Shown: one piece after another, positions 1-7,219 of the stretch | How the letters are laid out: each line of letters begins with the position of its first letter | Numbering within the stretch: the first letter of the stretch is position 1 | Source: Gp13-AA77 sp036521995 | Lineage (GTDB): Bacteria > Acidobacteriota > Terriglobia > UBA7540 | Assembly: GCA_036521995.1 (NCBI GenBank) | Contig: DATDGR010000326.1 | Coordinates: 1-20,737 of the forward strand | DNA: 20,737 nt | Reading direction: 5' to 3' | Notes under the pieces: model-generated | Told to the model about the DNA's origin: nothing | Database searches by the model: none | The model's input: the letters and a program-made list of their open reading frames with translations, nothing else | Made by a program: the position numbers and the translations under genes

Positions 1-348
1 GGTCAGGTGTTCGATCCCGCCTTCGACGGCCTGCCGGACGGCCTGGACAATGTACGGCCGCCAGTTGCGCATCCCGACGAAGACGGGAAGGCCCAGGCGC
101 TCCTGAAGCGCGCTCGCCTGCCGCCCGGTGAGGCGGGTCAGCGGCGAGGCCTCTTCGGCAGGCCCGCCCGAGCGAGAACTGATGGCGCGGTATCGCTCCA
201 TAATCTCTTCTACCGCAGCCGGCGGCAGCGGGCGTCCGTTCCGCAGACTGAGAATGAACGCAGGAATGTCCTCGATCCGGTTGGGAGCTCCGTGCGCGAG
301 CAGAATGACTCCCTGATGGGATCTCTTCACGCTGGCAGGAAATGTCAT
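1..348 (-). CDS. hemH: Ferrochelatase, N-terminal part (runs off the left edge)
   Basis: An open frame from ATG at 348 reads without a stop to base 1, giving the first 116 residues. Near the N-terminus is VILLAHGAPNRIEDIPAFI, the opening strand and loop typical of ferrochelatase. It is followed by a segment resembling PLPPAAVEEIMERYRAI, then SPLTRLTGRQASAL, which matches the family's GGSPL...T..Q block, and finally VFVGMRNWRPYI, matching the family's GMR.W.P.I. Ferrochelatase inserts Fe2+ into protoporphyrin IX (or coproporphyrin III in some lineages) as a late step of haem synthesis. The C-terminal two thirds, including the catalytic His/Glu region, lie outside the window. The start is supported by the family's usual N-terminal length; CAAGGG just upstream is only a modest ribosome-binding site. 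It lies downstream of the inositol genes but is separated by a decayed gene scrap, so it is probably an independent unit. Confidence 0.88.
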   Translation of the reverse strand, partial: MTFPASVKRSHQGVILLAHGAPNRIEDIPAFILSLRNGRPLPPAAVEEIMERYRAISSRSGGPAEEASPLTRLTGRQASALQERLGLPVFVGMRNWRPYIVQAVRQAVEGGIEHLT

Positions 349-448
349 CCCTTGCAGTATACCAGCGGGTCCGCCTTGCCCCGGGCCTGCTTTGCCGGCG
401 AGGGCCCGTCGCAACCGAGTGCTTATCGCAAAGCGGGTTTTGGCCGCC

Positions 449-586
449 CTAAGCCAGAAAGGCGGTCAAACGTTGCCGCGCTTCATCTCGCCACAGCACC
501 GGGATACCGAAAGTACCGGTCACGTCCGAATCGATCTCCAGGTAGTTCCCCCACCGAGCCAGGCATTCTCCGAAGCCCCCGAAGCT
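449..586 (-). pseudogene. Decayed C-terminal scrap of a GMC oxidoreductase
   Basis: On the minus strand one frame ending at TAG 449-451 reads GFGECLARWGNYLEIDSD, then GTFGIPVLW. This resembles the conserved block GFGECLPRY.NYVEIDPD...D.WGIPVLRIH of GMC-family FAD oxidoreductases. After GIPVL the match is lost and the frame stops within about 20 codons. The family's last 100 or so residues, with the catalytic His and the NPT/FAD motif, are absent, and nothing upstream resembles the rest of the enzyme. It sits between the aldolase stop and the ferrochelatase start. I identify the family from motif memory only. What is seen is a short conserved block without the rest of a gene; the interpretation is a remnant left after deletion. 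Confidence 0.55.
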
Positions 587-627
587 GCGACTATCCTGAC
601 GGGCACCAATAGGTAGCAGGGCATCGC

Positions 628-1632
628 CTAGCGGGCGGCTGAGCTCGTTTCATACCTCCCCCACGCGGTGGCGCCGTCTAGGCAACTCTCAGCCTGGGCA
701 AGACGCTTGCGTCCTTCTGCGCGCATCCAGTCGTCCACTGCTCCAACGCCCTGCTTTACGTAGATCGGTATGCCGTCCTGCCAAACGGCGCGGCCGCAGA
801 GGAATCCGCACCATTTCACACCTGATTCCGAGGCCATCCTAAGGGACTCGGCAAATTCCCGTTCGCTCACCCCGGCGCTGAGGAAGATCAGCGGCTTGCT
901 CGCCGCGCCGAACGCGTGCCGGAAGGCGTCACAGGCTTGAGCCCTGGTCAAGATAGGCTCGCCTTTTAGCGACTCCGCGCCCTCCACGCGCCGAATGTCG
1001 ATGGGGATTTCCACCTTGAGGACATCGACCCCGTAGCGTTCCTGCTCGAATTCTTCGATCGAGCGCCGCACGATTTCGGGCTTGCTATGCGAGTCCGCCG
1101 GGCAATCTTTTCCCCCGGGCGCGTAACTGATCAGCTCCAGAAAAAATGGAACGTCAGCCGCCGCACATTCTGCGCCGACTCGTTCCACGAACGCGAACTT
1201 CTCTCGGTTGTATTCCTCCGATTCATCAGGCGTGAAATGCAGCAGCACCTTGATGCCCTGAGCGCCTGCTTCCAGGAGACGGCGGACGGACCAGAACGGC
1301 AGCAACGAAGGACGCCGGCCAGGCCGCGTATTGTCATATCCGCTCTGCTCGTAGGCCAGCAAGAGACCTGTGAGAGATCTAGCCTCACCGATGAGTGGGA
1401 GCGAGTATTCGGGGTCAAGCAGTAAGGCGCTCGAATGCGGGCCGAGCGTCCGGGCTACGACGGCTTTGAACGCCGTGAGATCGGCGGGCGCGACCTCGTC
1501 CTCGCGGACCCCGCGCGCTCGGGCCATCGCAGTTCGCAGCGGACCGCGGTGGTCGACGGCCAAAGCGGAGATGATTCCGCGCTTATCCGACAGCTTTTCC
1601 AGACATTGCCGCTTTCCGGAGCTAATGTCCAA
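628..1632 (-). CDS. LacD-type class I aldolase (probable 2-deoxy-5-keto-gluconate-6-phosphate aldolase role)
   Basis: This 334-residue protein belongs to the DeoC/LacD (tagatose-1,6-bisphosphate aldolase) family, whose usual length is about 325. It shows ALAVDHRG near residue 27, GIKVLLHF (Lys128), FLELISY near 166, and VDVLKVEIPID with Lys206 in the position of the Schiff-base lysine of LacD. The start is TTG at 1632, chosen because GGAGG stands seven bases upstream and the protein begins as the family does. LacD cleaves tagatose 1,6-bisphosphate, but no tagatose genes are nearby. The neighbours supply every preceding step of inositol breakdown. I therefore infer that it cleaves 2-deoxy-5-ketogluconate 6-phosphate to dihydroxyacetone phosphate and malonate semialdehyde, the step done by the class II aldolase IolJ in Bacillus. 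It lies 73 bp behind the iolE-like gene and is probably co-transcribed with it. Family assignment is strong; substrate is inferred from context. Confidence 0.82.
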   Translation of the reverse strand: MDISSGKRQCLEKLSDKRGIISALAVDHRGPLRTAMARARGVREDEVAPADLTAFKAVVARTLGPHSSALLLDPEYSLPLIGEARSLTGLLLAYEQSGYDNTRPGRRPSLLPFWSVRRLLEAGAQGIKVLLHFTPDESEEYNREKFAFVERVGAECAAADVPFFLELISYAPGGKDCPADSHSKPEIVRRSIEEFEQERYGVDVLKVEIPIDIRRVEGAESLKGEPILTRAQACDAFRHAFGAASKPLIFLSAGVSEREFAESLRMASESGVKWCGFLCGRAVWQDGIPIYVKQGVGAVDDWMRAEGRKRLAQAESCLDGATAWGRYETSSAAR

Positions 1633-1705
1633 ACTAGTCCTCCTGAAGATGGCTGCTGGAACTGGGTTCAGGTCATTCTAGCGGATCGCGGGAATGGGGG
1701 GCGCT

Positions 1706-2659
1706 TCAACGGCTTGCAGCTTGTGAAGTTGACGTTCCGAGGCTTGCCACCACGCTCTTGAGATAGTCGAGGCTCAAGCGCATGCTCTCGAGCGGCGCCA
1801 CCGCGGTCTCGCCGTACTTGACGTCCTGCTCGACGATCAGCCATCCCGAGTAATCCTCGGCCTGAAGCCACCGGAAGAACTCCGCGAAGCCGATGCAACC
1901 CCGCCCAACCTGAGAGAAGACGCCGGCGGCAACTGCCTGGCCGAAGTCAAGAACCTGGCGCCGAACTTTACCGAGCGTTGGGGCGTCGATGTCTTTGATG
2001 TGAATGTAGCGCAGCAACGGCCGGTATTTTCGGGCTTCATCCAACGGGTCGCCGCCGCCGTAAACGCAGTGACCGGTATCAAGGCAAAGTCCGGTCCGGG
2101 TGGCCGAGACCGCCTCAAAGAACCGCTCGACCTCGGCGGGAGTCTCGACGTAAGTTGCCACATGAGGATGGAAAACAAGACCGAGCCCAAATTCCGCCGC
2201 TGCCCGCTCGACCTCGGCGACCATTCTGCCTACTTGGCGCCATTGCTCGGACCTAAGCGACTGGGAGCCGTCCACGGGAACACGCCCGGCCAGTCTCACC
2301 CGCGCCGGAGACTGAGCGTCCGCCAGGACGAGGACATGAGCACCTAGAGCAGCGAGCAACGAGCCGACTTTTCGAATATGCTGAACAACACTGTCGGCGG
2401 CCTGCGGATTTGAAAGAGGCACCGGCACGAAGGAGGAGAGCATGGTGAGGCGCCGGGCCGCCAGGGCACGCGACAGCACCCCGGCGTCGGTCGGAAAGTA
2501 GCCGTAAGGGCCGAGCTCCGTCCCTGAATAACCGGCGGCAGCGATCTCGTCGAGGACGCGCTCGTAAGGCAAGGCTTGCCAGGCGGCATCGGGAATGTCG
2601 CCGATGCCCCAGCTCACCGGGGCCGATGCGAAGTGAAAATGTGAGTCCGGTTGACTCAT
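1706..2659 (-). CDS. iolE: Inosose dehydratase-like sugar phosphate isomerase/epimerase (IolE-like)
   Basis: This 317-residue TIM-barrel protein of the AP-endonuclease-2/xylose-isomerase-like superfamily begins ASAPVSWGIGD, like IolE (usual length about 300). Further motifs are GYSGTELGPYGYFP (about 43-56), FHPHVATYVET (163-173), LCLDTGHCVYGGGDP (191-205), RYIHIKDID (217-225) and GWLIVEQD (272-279). Glu172, Asp194, His220 and Glu277 are plausible metal-site residues. IolE dehydrates 2-keto-myo-inositol to 3D-trihydroxycyclohexane-1,2-dione, the substrate of IolD. The start is ATG 2659, with GGTGAGG just upstream. It leads a probable two-gene unit with the aldolase and is separated from the iolG-like gene by 550 bp containing repeats and a candidate promoter. 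A related isomerase activity is possible, but the neighbours iolD and iolB make inosose dehydratase the best reading. Confidence 0.82.
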   Translation of the reverse strand: MSQPDSHFHFASAPVSWGIGDIPDAAWQALPYERVLDEIAAAGYSGTELGPYGYFPTDAGVLSRALAARRLTMLSSFVPVPLSNPQAADSVVQHIRKVGSLLAALGAHVLVLADAQSPARVRLAGRVPVDGSQSLRSEQWRQVGRMVAEVERAAAEFGLGLVFHPHVATYVETPAEVERFFEAVSATRTGLCLDTGHCVYGGGDPLDEARKYRPLLRYIHIKDIDAPTLGKVRRQVLDFGQAVAAGVFSQVGRGCIGFAEFFRWLQAEDYSGWLIVEQDVKYGETAVAPLESMRLSLDYLKSVVASLGTSTSQAASR

Positions 2660-2686
2660 TTTGCCTCACCCCCCTGAGGACACCGG

Positions 2687-2708
2687 CGGAAGGATGCCCG
2701 GCCTTCCG
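2687..2708 (-). promoter_or_regulatory. Small perfect hairpin upstream of the iolE-like gene
   Basis: CGGAAGG (2687-2693) and CCTTCCG (2702-2708) form a perfect seven-base-pair stem with an eight-base loop, ending 27 bases upstream of the iolE-like start and about 19 from its ribosome-binding site. In the leader transcript it could affect translation or be an mRNA stability element. There is no U-tract, so it is not a classic terminator. The function is unknown. Confidence 0.35.
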
Positions 2709-2740
2709 GCTCAGGAACCCCGCTCATTGACCGGGGCAGC

Positions 2741-3044
2741 CCCACGAACGAATTTTTCCCGCAAAATCGGGATTATCTCCTTGCCCATCATAGATTTAGC
2801 CCTGCCAGTTCGTTTGGGAAAAACCAGCTATATCCCTTAGAATGAAGGTGATACGCCAACCAGTTCGTTTCGGCCCGAAGGGGCCGGAAAGGTCTCGCCA
2901 TTGACCGCGACGCCCACGAACGAATTTTTCCTGAGAAAATCGGGCTTATCTCCTTGTCCATCATTGGCTTAGCCCCGCCTGTTCGTTCGGTCAAATCTGG
3001 CTTATCTCGCTTACAATCAACATGATACGCTGTGCAGTTCGTTC
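2741..3044. repeat. Four imperfect ~54-bp repeats in two paired units (~173-bp period)
   Basis: Four related segments of about 54 bp lie at 2762-2815, 2818-2870, 2935-2988 and 2991-3044. Copies 1-2 and 3-4 are separated by only two bases; the pairs are 64 bp apart. Each starts with a form of (G)AAAATCGGGCTTATCTCC, has a CATCAT or ATGATACGC-type middle, and ends in CAGTTCGTTT/C or CTGTTCGTTC. Before copies 1 and 3 stands CCCACGAACGAATTTTTCC (2741-2759 and 2913-2931), which carries the inverse (ACGAAC) of the GTTCGT ends. The larger unit is therefore duplicated with a period of 172-174 bp. A six-base-pair hairpin CGGCCC-GAAG-GGGCCG (2871-2886) sits between the pairs. The block lies wholly inside the 550-bp spacer between the iolG-like and iolE-like genes and is more AT-rich than its surroundings. 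No convincing gene overlaps it. It could be a short interspersed element, a set of regulator sites or a structured leader. Confidence 0.7.
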
Positions 3045-3130
3045 TCTTCCGGATTGCGGGATCCGGTTGCCTTGTTGCCCGTAGTTTCGCTGCTGAGTCT
3101 CTTCCCGCGAGCGACCGTTCCCATTACTTC

Positions 3131-3160
3131 ATAGTACACGGCGCTCAGGGCGCTAGTCAA
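3131..3160 (-). promoter_or_regulatory. Candidate sigma70-type promoter for the iolE-like/aldolase unit
   Basis: On the minus strand TTGACT (3155-3160) is followed after 18 bases by TACTAT (3131-3136), matching the -35 and -10 consensus at 5/6 and 4/6 positions. It lies downstream of the iolG-like stop and points towards the iolE-like gene. Transcription from here would produce a leader of roughly 460 nt containing all four repeats. This is a motif match only, and the rest of the 2660-3209 spacer shows no gene. Confidence 0.4.
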
Positions 3161-3209
3161 TTAGATTCTGCCCCCCAGGCCTTGACTATCCCCTGAAATG
3201 CCTGACACC

Positions 3210-4187
3210 CTAACATCCCACCGCGACGCGTTTCCCCGTCCGGGCGCTCTGGTAGCAACCCTCAATCAACTCGACAACGCGATAACCGTCCTCGGCCGTC
3301 ACCGGCGGATCACACTTGCCCTCCAAAGCGTCGACGAACAGGGTATCCTCTTCCATGTAGCCCCATTTGTGATCGCGGGGACGCAGCCCGAAATCGAGGG
3401 TGGTGGTCTCCTTTTCCAAGCCCTCCGTAAAGGAAATTCGCTCCATTTCAAAAGTTTCGTAGGTGGAGTGCCGTCCGTAAACTTCGAAACGCTCGAAGGG
3501 AAAGTGCCAACTGGCGTGCGCGAAAGTCTTCATCGTGGCTTGCAGGCCGGACACGAAGCCGAGCAGAATGGAGAAGTCATCCAGTTCGTCGTTCTGGTGA
3601 GCGCGCGCTGCGACTTCCACCCAGGCGACCTCGCCGAAGAAGAAACGCATGAGATCGAACATGTGAACCGGGGTTTCGTACAGGAAGCCGCCGGTCACCT
3701 TGCCGTCCCCGACCCAAGGAGGGCTGAGCAGCTCGCCCCGATTCATTTTGGCGTGGACTGAGAGCGGTTGGAGCCCCCTGTCGCCGATCGCCTGCTTAAG
3801 GACCTTGTAGACAGGCGCAAACCGCCGGTTGTGCCCGAGTTGAAAGACAACGCCCGCTCGACACGCTGCGTCGCGGACCTGGCGGGCCCCCTCGAGATTC
3901 AAGGCGAAAGGCTTCTCACAAAACGTCGACTTGCCCGCCGCCAGCGCCTGGCAGGCCAACTCGACATGCGTCCGGTTGGGCGTGCAGATGAAGACGGCCT
4001 CGCTCTGTTCGAGAAGCTCTTCGACGGACTTCACGGGGCGAGCCCCGTAGCGGTCCGCCATGGACTCGGCACGGTCCGCCATCGGGTCGAACGCACAGGC
4101 GATTCGAACCCGCGGATCGTGGGCCACAATCTCGGCATGGACCCCCGCCACCGCCCCCGCGCCAATCAGCCCGACCTCAATCGCCAT
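3210..4187 (-). CDS. Gfo/Idh/MocA-family dehydrogenase, probable inositol 2-dehydrogenase
   Basis: This 325-residue NAD(P)-dependent oxidoreductase has an N-terminal Rossmann fold with GLIGAGAVAGVHA (6-18), ICTPNRTH (67-74) and the family's CEKP signature with Lys92. It ends in an alpha/beta domain carrying GGFLYETPVHMFDLMRFF (166-183). In inositol dehydrogenases of this family a Lys, an Asp and a His three residues after it form the catalytic site; here the spacing is kept but the Asp position is Glu171 (E-TPV-H175). Placed 42 bp behind iolB in the same direction, it most likely oxidises myo-inositol (or scyllo-inositol or another cyclitol) to the inosose used by the IolE-like enzyme, the role of IolG. 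AGGAAGG before ATG 4187 supports the start. The family is very broad, so the exact substrate is inferred from context and I leave the symbol blank. Confidence 0.78.
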   Translation of the reverse strand: MAIEVGLIGAGAVAGVHAEIVAHDPRVRIACAFDPMADRAESMADRYGARPVKSVEELLEQSEAVFICTPNRTHVELACQALAAGKSTFCEKPFALNLEGARQVRDAACRAGVVFQLGHNRRFAPVYKVLKQAIGDRGLQPLSVHAKMNRGELLSPPWVGDGKVTGGFLYETPVHMFDLMRFFFGEVAWVEVAARAHQNDELDDFSILLGFVSGLQATMKTFAHASWHFPFERFEVYGRHSTYETFEMERISFTEGLEKETTTLDFGLRPRDHKWGYMEEDTLFVDALEGKCDPPVTAEDGYRVVELIEGCYQSARTGKRVAVGC

Positions 4188-4229
4188 GATGCCTTCCTTC
4201 GGATTCCGAATCGCCGCCGCCTGCGTCCA

Positions 4230-5102
4230 TCAGGCCGGTGAACGCAGTGCTTCGCGGTGGACCATTGGAACGCGCGGATCGGGTTCGGGCCAGTTACGAA
4301 GATGCGCATATCGGGGGTCGTCGCTCGCCGCCATGGAGCGGGCGCTGCCTGCCAGCACATTCAGGTAGTACACGTTGTAGCCGTAAGCCGCCACCACCGG
4401 GTGGTAGCCGTCCTTGATCAAAACCAGGTCGCCGTCGAGTACTCTTAGCGTGTCGTCCCGAGTCCCGGCGGCGTCATACAAGCGCTGGAAGGCGTAGCCT
4501 TCCGTCTGGTCTATGCGGTAGTAATAGATCTCATCCAGATCAACTTCAGTCGGCGGATTGTGTACGTCATGCTTGTGCGGCGGATAGCTCGACCAGTTGC
4601 CGCTCGGGGTATAGACCTCGCAAATCAGGAGGCGGTCAGCCGGAAACTCGGGCCGGATGACGTCCAGGATCTGCCGGGTGGCGTTGCCGCCTCCGCGAAC
4701 CTCGAGCCGAACGTCGTCCGGGGTGACAATCTGTGCGCGCAATCCGGCCTCTGAAGGAACGCGGCCATCAGCCACCTCGCAGGTTGTCTCGGCTTCCAAT
4801 TCGAACGGCGTGTGGGGTGGAAGATAGACCGCATAAGGGTAGCCGCTGAAGACGTCCGGGCGGCTTCCAATCGTCCGCCTGCCCTCGCCCCAATCCACTG
4901 TCACGCGGCCCCCTAGAATCACCAGGGCGGCCTCCTCACCACCCGTGTTGTTCTGCCAATACTGACCCTGAATTAGGCGGCGGACGGAAAAGTGGATGGT
5001 CTTCCAGTCGGCCTGTTCCCTGGTGACGGAAACCAATACACCCGATTTGTTTGGCGGGATAGGGGTGGGATGAAATAAGACCTGGCTTGCATCACCACTC
5101 AT
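4230..5102 (-). CDS. iolB: 5-deoxy-glucuronate isomerase
   Basis: This 290-residue member of the KduI/IolB bicupin family is close to the usual length (about 270). The C-terminal cupin carries SSYPPHKHD (His176, His178), VDLDEIYYYRI (Glu191) and GYHPVVAAYGYNVYYLNVLAG (His234), the expected metal ligands and the best-conserved IolB stretch. It converts 5-deoxy-D-glucuronate, the product of IolD, into 2-deoxy-5-keto-D-gluconate, the substrate of IolC, in the cytoplasm. It lies 44 bp downstream of iolD and 42 bp upstream of the dehydrogenase, all co-directional, so the three probably share a transcript. The ribosome-binding site before ATG 5102 is weak (GAGG, about 13 bases away), which may fit translational coupling to iolD. 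Identification is firm. Confidence 0.93.
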   Translation of the reverse strand: MSGDASQVLFHPTPIPPNKSGVLVSVTREQADWKTIHFSVRRLIQGQYWQNNTGGEEAALVILGGRVTVDWGEGRRTIGSRPDVFSGYPYAVYLPPHTPFELEAETTCEVADGRVPSEAGLRAQIVTPDDVRLEVRGGGNATRQILDVIRPEFPADRLLICEVYTPSGNWSSYPPHKHDVHNPPTEVDLDEIYYYRIDQTEGYAFQRLYDAAGTRDDTLRVLDGDLVLIKDGYHPVVAAYGYNVYYLNVLAGSARSMAASDDPRYAHLRNWPEPDPRVPMVHREALRSPA

Positions 5103-5146
5103 TGTTGACCGGACCTCAGTGGGGCGACGCCGGCGGCGGCTCCCGC

Positions 5147-7003
5147 CTACAGGAAGTAGCGCTCTCGCTTTCGCCCTTCCTCGTAAGGCGGGCGGGCGGC
5201 TTCAACACTTTCCAGGCTCGAAACCTGCGCCACCGGCACATCCCACCAGGATTCGTACCCAGGGACGCGACCGTTTTGAGGATCAACCTCGACCACCACC
5301 ACCGTGGTGCGCGCGTTCGACCGGGACTCTGCCAGGGCCCCCTTCAGATCCTCTCGCGTGTGGGCCCCGATCGCGATCGCTCCGAGGCTGGCTGCATTGG
5401 CTACAAAATCGACCCGATTGATCTCACCCTCGAGTCTGCCGTCACGGCGGAGGCGGTACTCGGTACCGAATCCCTGGCAGCCCACCGACCGGCTGAGTCC
5501 GCCGATGCTGGAAAAGCCATGGCTGTCCAGAACGATGATGTTGAGTTTGTAGCTTTCCTGAACCGAGGTGTGGATCTCCTGGGCCATCATCAGGTAAGAG
5601 CCGTCACCCACCATCACAAAGATTTCGCGGCTGGGGTCGGCCATTTTCGCGCCCAGTCCGCCGGCGACTTCGTAGCCCATGCACGAATAGCCGTACTCCA
5701 GGTGGTAACCGTTGGGATCACGTGTACGCCAGAGCTTGTGGAGATCGCCTGGAAGGCTGCCCGCCGCACAAACGACGATGTCCCGCGGATCGGTGGCGTT
5801 ATTCACGGCGCCGATCACCTCGCCCTGGCTCAGCGGAGGACCGTGCTGCAGGTTGTAGATGCGGTCGACTTCTTCTTCCCATTCGGCCCGGAAGCGGTTG
5901 ATGCGCTCCTGGTATTCCGCCGCAACGCGATAACCCTTCACGGCGGAGCCCAGTTCATCAAGAGCCACACGCGCGTCGCCAACCACCGGCAATCCCGAGT
6001 GCTTGTGGGCGTCGAACTCCGCCACGTTGATGTTGATGAACTGCACGTCCCGGTTCTGGAAGGCGGTTTTGGAGGCCGTGGTGAAGTCGCTGTAACGGGT
6101 GCCCACTCCGATCACCAGATCAGCTTCACGGGCAAGGATATTGGCTCCGGGCGTGCCGGTTACACCCATCGCGCCGACCTCCTGCGGATGGTCAAAGCAC
6201 AGCGACCCCTTGCCGGCCTGAGTCTCGGCCACCGGGATGCCGGTCTGCGCCGCAAACCGCGAGAGGGCTTCGCTCGCCTGCGAGTAGATCACGCCTCCCC
6301 CGGCAATCAGCAAGGGGCGGCGCGAGGCGCGGATACGCTCGGCCGCGGCGCGAAGCACCTCCGCGTCGCCGCGATAACGCGGAATCGACCAAACGCGCTT
6401 GTCGAACAATCCCTCCGGAAAGTCGAAAGCCTCCGCTTGAACGTCCTGGGGCATGGCGACGGTCACGGCTCCGGTGTCCGCCGGGGAAGTGAGCACTCGC
6501 ATCGCCTCAGGGAGCGAGGTCACCAACTGCTCGGGGCGCTCGATACGATCCCAGTAGCGCGACACGGGCTTGAAGCAGTCATTTACCGAAATGTCCTGAG
6601 TTGTGGACCATTCGAGCTGCTGGAGGACAGGTGCGACGTTCCGCCGGGCAAAGATGTCACCGGGGAGGAGCAGGACTGGCAGTCGGTTTATGGTCGCTGT
6701 GGCCGCACCGGTAACCATGTTGGTGGCGCCGGGGCCGATGGAGGTTGTACACACCAGAGTCCGCAAACGGTTGCTTGTCTTGGCAAAGCCGACTGCCGTG
6801 TGCACCATGGCCTGTTCGTTGCGGCAGAGGTAGTAAGGAAACGACGGATGCTCGAGGAGGGCTTCGCCGAGACCGGCGACGTTGCCGTGGCCGAAGATCC
6901 CAAAGCACCCGGCGAAAAACCGGTGCTCGGTCCGGTCCCGAATAACATACTGGTTCTCAAGGAACTTGATGGTGGCCTGAGCCACGGTGAGACGCTGCGA
7001 CAT
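5147..7003 (-). CDS. iolD: 3D-(3,5/4)-trihydroxycyclohexane-1,2-dione acylhydrolase (THcHDO hydrolase)
   Basis: This 618-residue thiamine-diphosphate enzyme has the usual IolD length (about 620-640). The N-terminal Pyr domain has AGCFGIFGHGNVAGLGEAL (31-49) and RNEQAMVHTAVGFAK with the cofactor-activating Glu63. A central domain has LLIAGGGVIYS (231-241). The C-terminal PP domain has MVGDGSYLMM (464-473), ending in the Mg/ThDP-binding region near Asp493 and HGFSSIGGLSRSVG. It opens the cyclohexanedione ring to 5-deoxy-D-glucuronate, the committing step of inositol breakdown. ATG 7003 is preceded by GAGGTTAAT. It is the first enzyme gene downstream of the TonB receptor (216-bp gap) and is followed closely by iolB. 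A long open frame on the opposite strand across it is a shadow of its biased codon use. Confidence 0.95.
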   Translation of the reverse strand: MSQRLTVAQATIKFLENQYVIRDRTEHRFFAGCFGIFGHGNVAGLGEALLEHPSFPYYLCRNEQAMVHTAVGFAKTSNRLRTLVCTTSIGPGATNMVTGAATATINRLPVLLLPGDIFARRNVAPVLQQLEWSTTQDISVNDCFKPVSRYWDRIERPEQLVTSLPEAMRVLTSPADTGAVTVAMPQDVQAEAFDFPEGLFDKRVWSIPRYRGDAEVLRAAAERIRASRRPLLIAGGGVIYSQASEALSRFAAQTGIPVAETQAGKGSLCFDHPQEVGAMGVTGTPGANILAREADLVIGVGTRYSDFTTASKTAFQNRDVQFININVAEFDAHKHSGLPVVGDARVALDELGSAVKGYRVAAEYQERINRFRAEWEEEVDRIYNLQHGPPLSQGEVIGAVNNATDPRDIVVCAAGSLPGDLHKLWRTRDPNGYHLEYGYSCMGYEVAGGLGAKMADPSREIFVMVGDGSYLMMAQEIHTSVQESYKLNIIVLDSHGFSSIGGLSRSVGCQGFGTEYRLRRDGRLEGEINRVDFVANAASLGAIAIGAHTREDLKGALAESRSNARTTVVVVEVDPQNGRVPGYESWWDVPVAQVSSLESVEAARPPYEEGRKRERYFL

Positions 7004-7219
7004 GGGATTAACCTCGCTTCGTGCAGATCACGACCACGTGCCTCATTTTCATTCGGCGGCTGGCTTTCATCGGGCGCTAGTTGGCACATTTCAAGGCCCG
7101 GGATGCGGCTCCTTCCGCTGCAATCTGACTTCGCGCGCAGTAGGCCCGCACCGCAGGGTGCCGGACCCGCTGTCGTGATCTGCGCTAACCGATGTTGCTT
7201 CCCCGGTCAAAATCGTTCG
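7004..7219. other. Spacer between the receptor gene and iolD
   Basis: These 216 bases separate the receptor stop from the iolD start. A small GCACC-GCAG-GGTGC inverted repeat lies near 7150, but it has no T-tract and cannot be called a terminator. I see no clear promoter, so either readthrough from the receptor or an unrecognised promoter drives iolD. Confidence 0.4.

Noticed and set aside
2788..2994. 68-codon minus-strand frame through the repeat block
   Set aside because: It crosses repeat copies in a way that follows the repeats rather than a protein pattern, and has no ribosome-binding site.
3012..3017. Plus-strand TACAAT as a promoter inside the fourth repeat
   Set aside because: It points against all adjacent genes and has no good -35.
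2741..3044. CRISPR array
   Set aside because: Only four diverged copies, two pairs almost touching and one 64-bp gap; no regular unique spacers and no cas genes.
7150..7163. Terminator after the TonB receptor gene
   Set aside because: A five-base-pair stem without a T-tract is insufficient.
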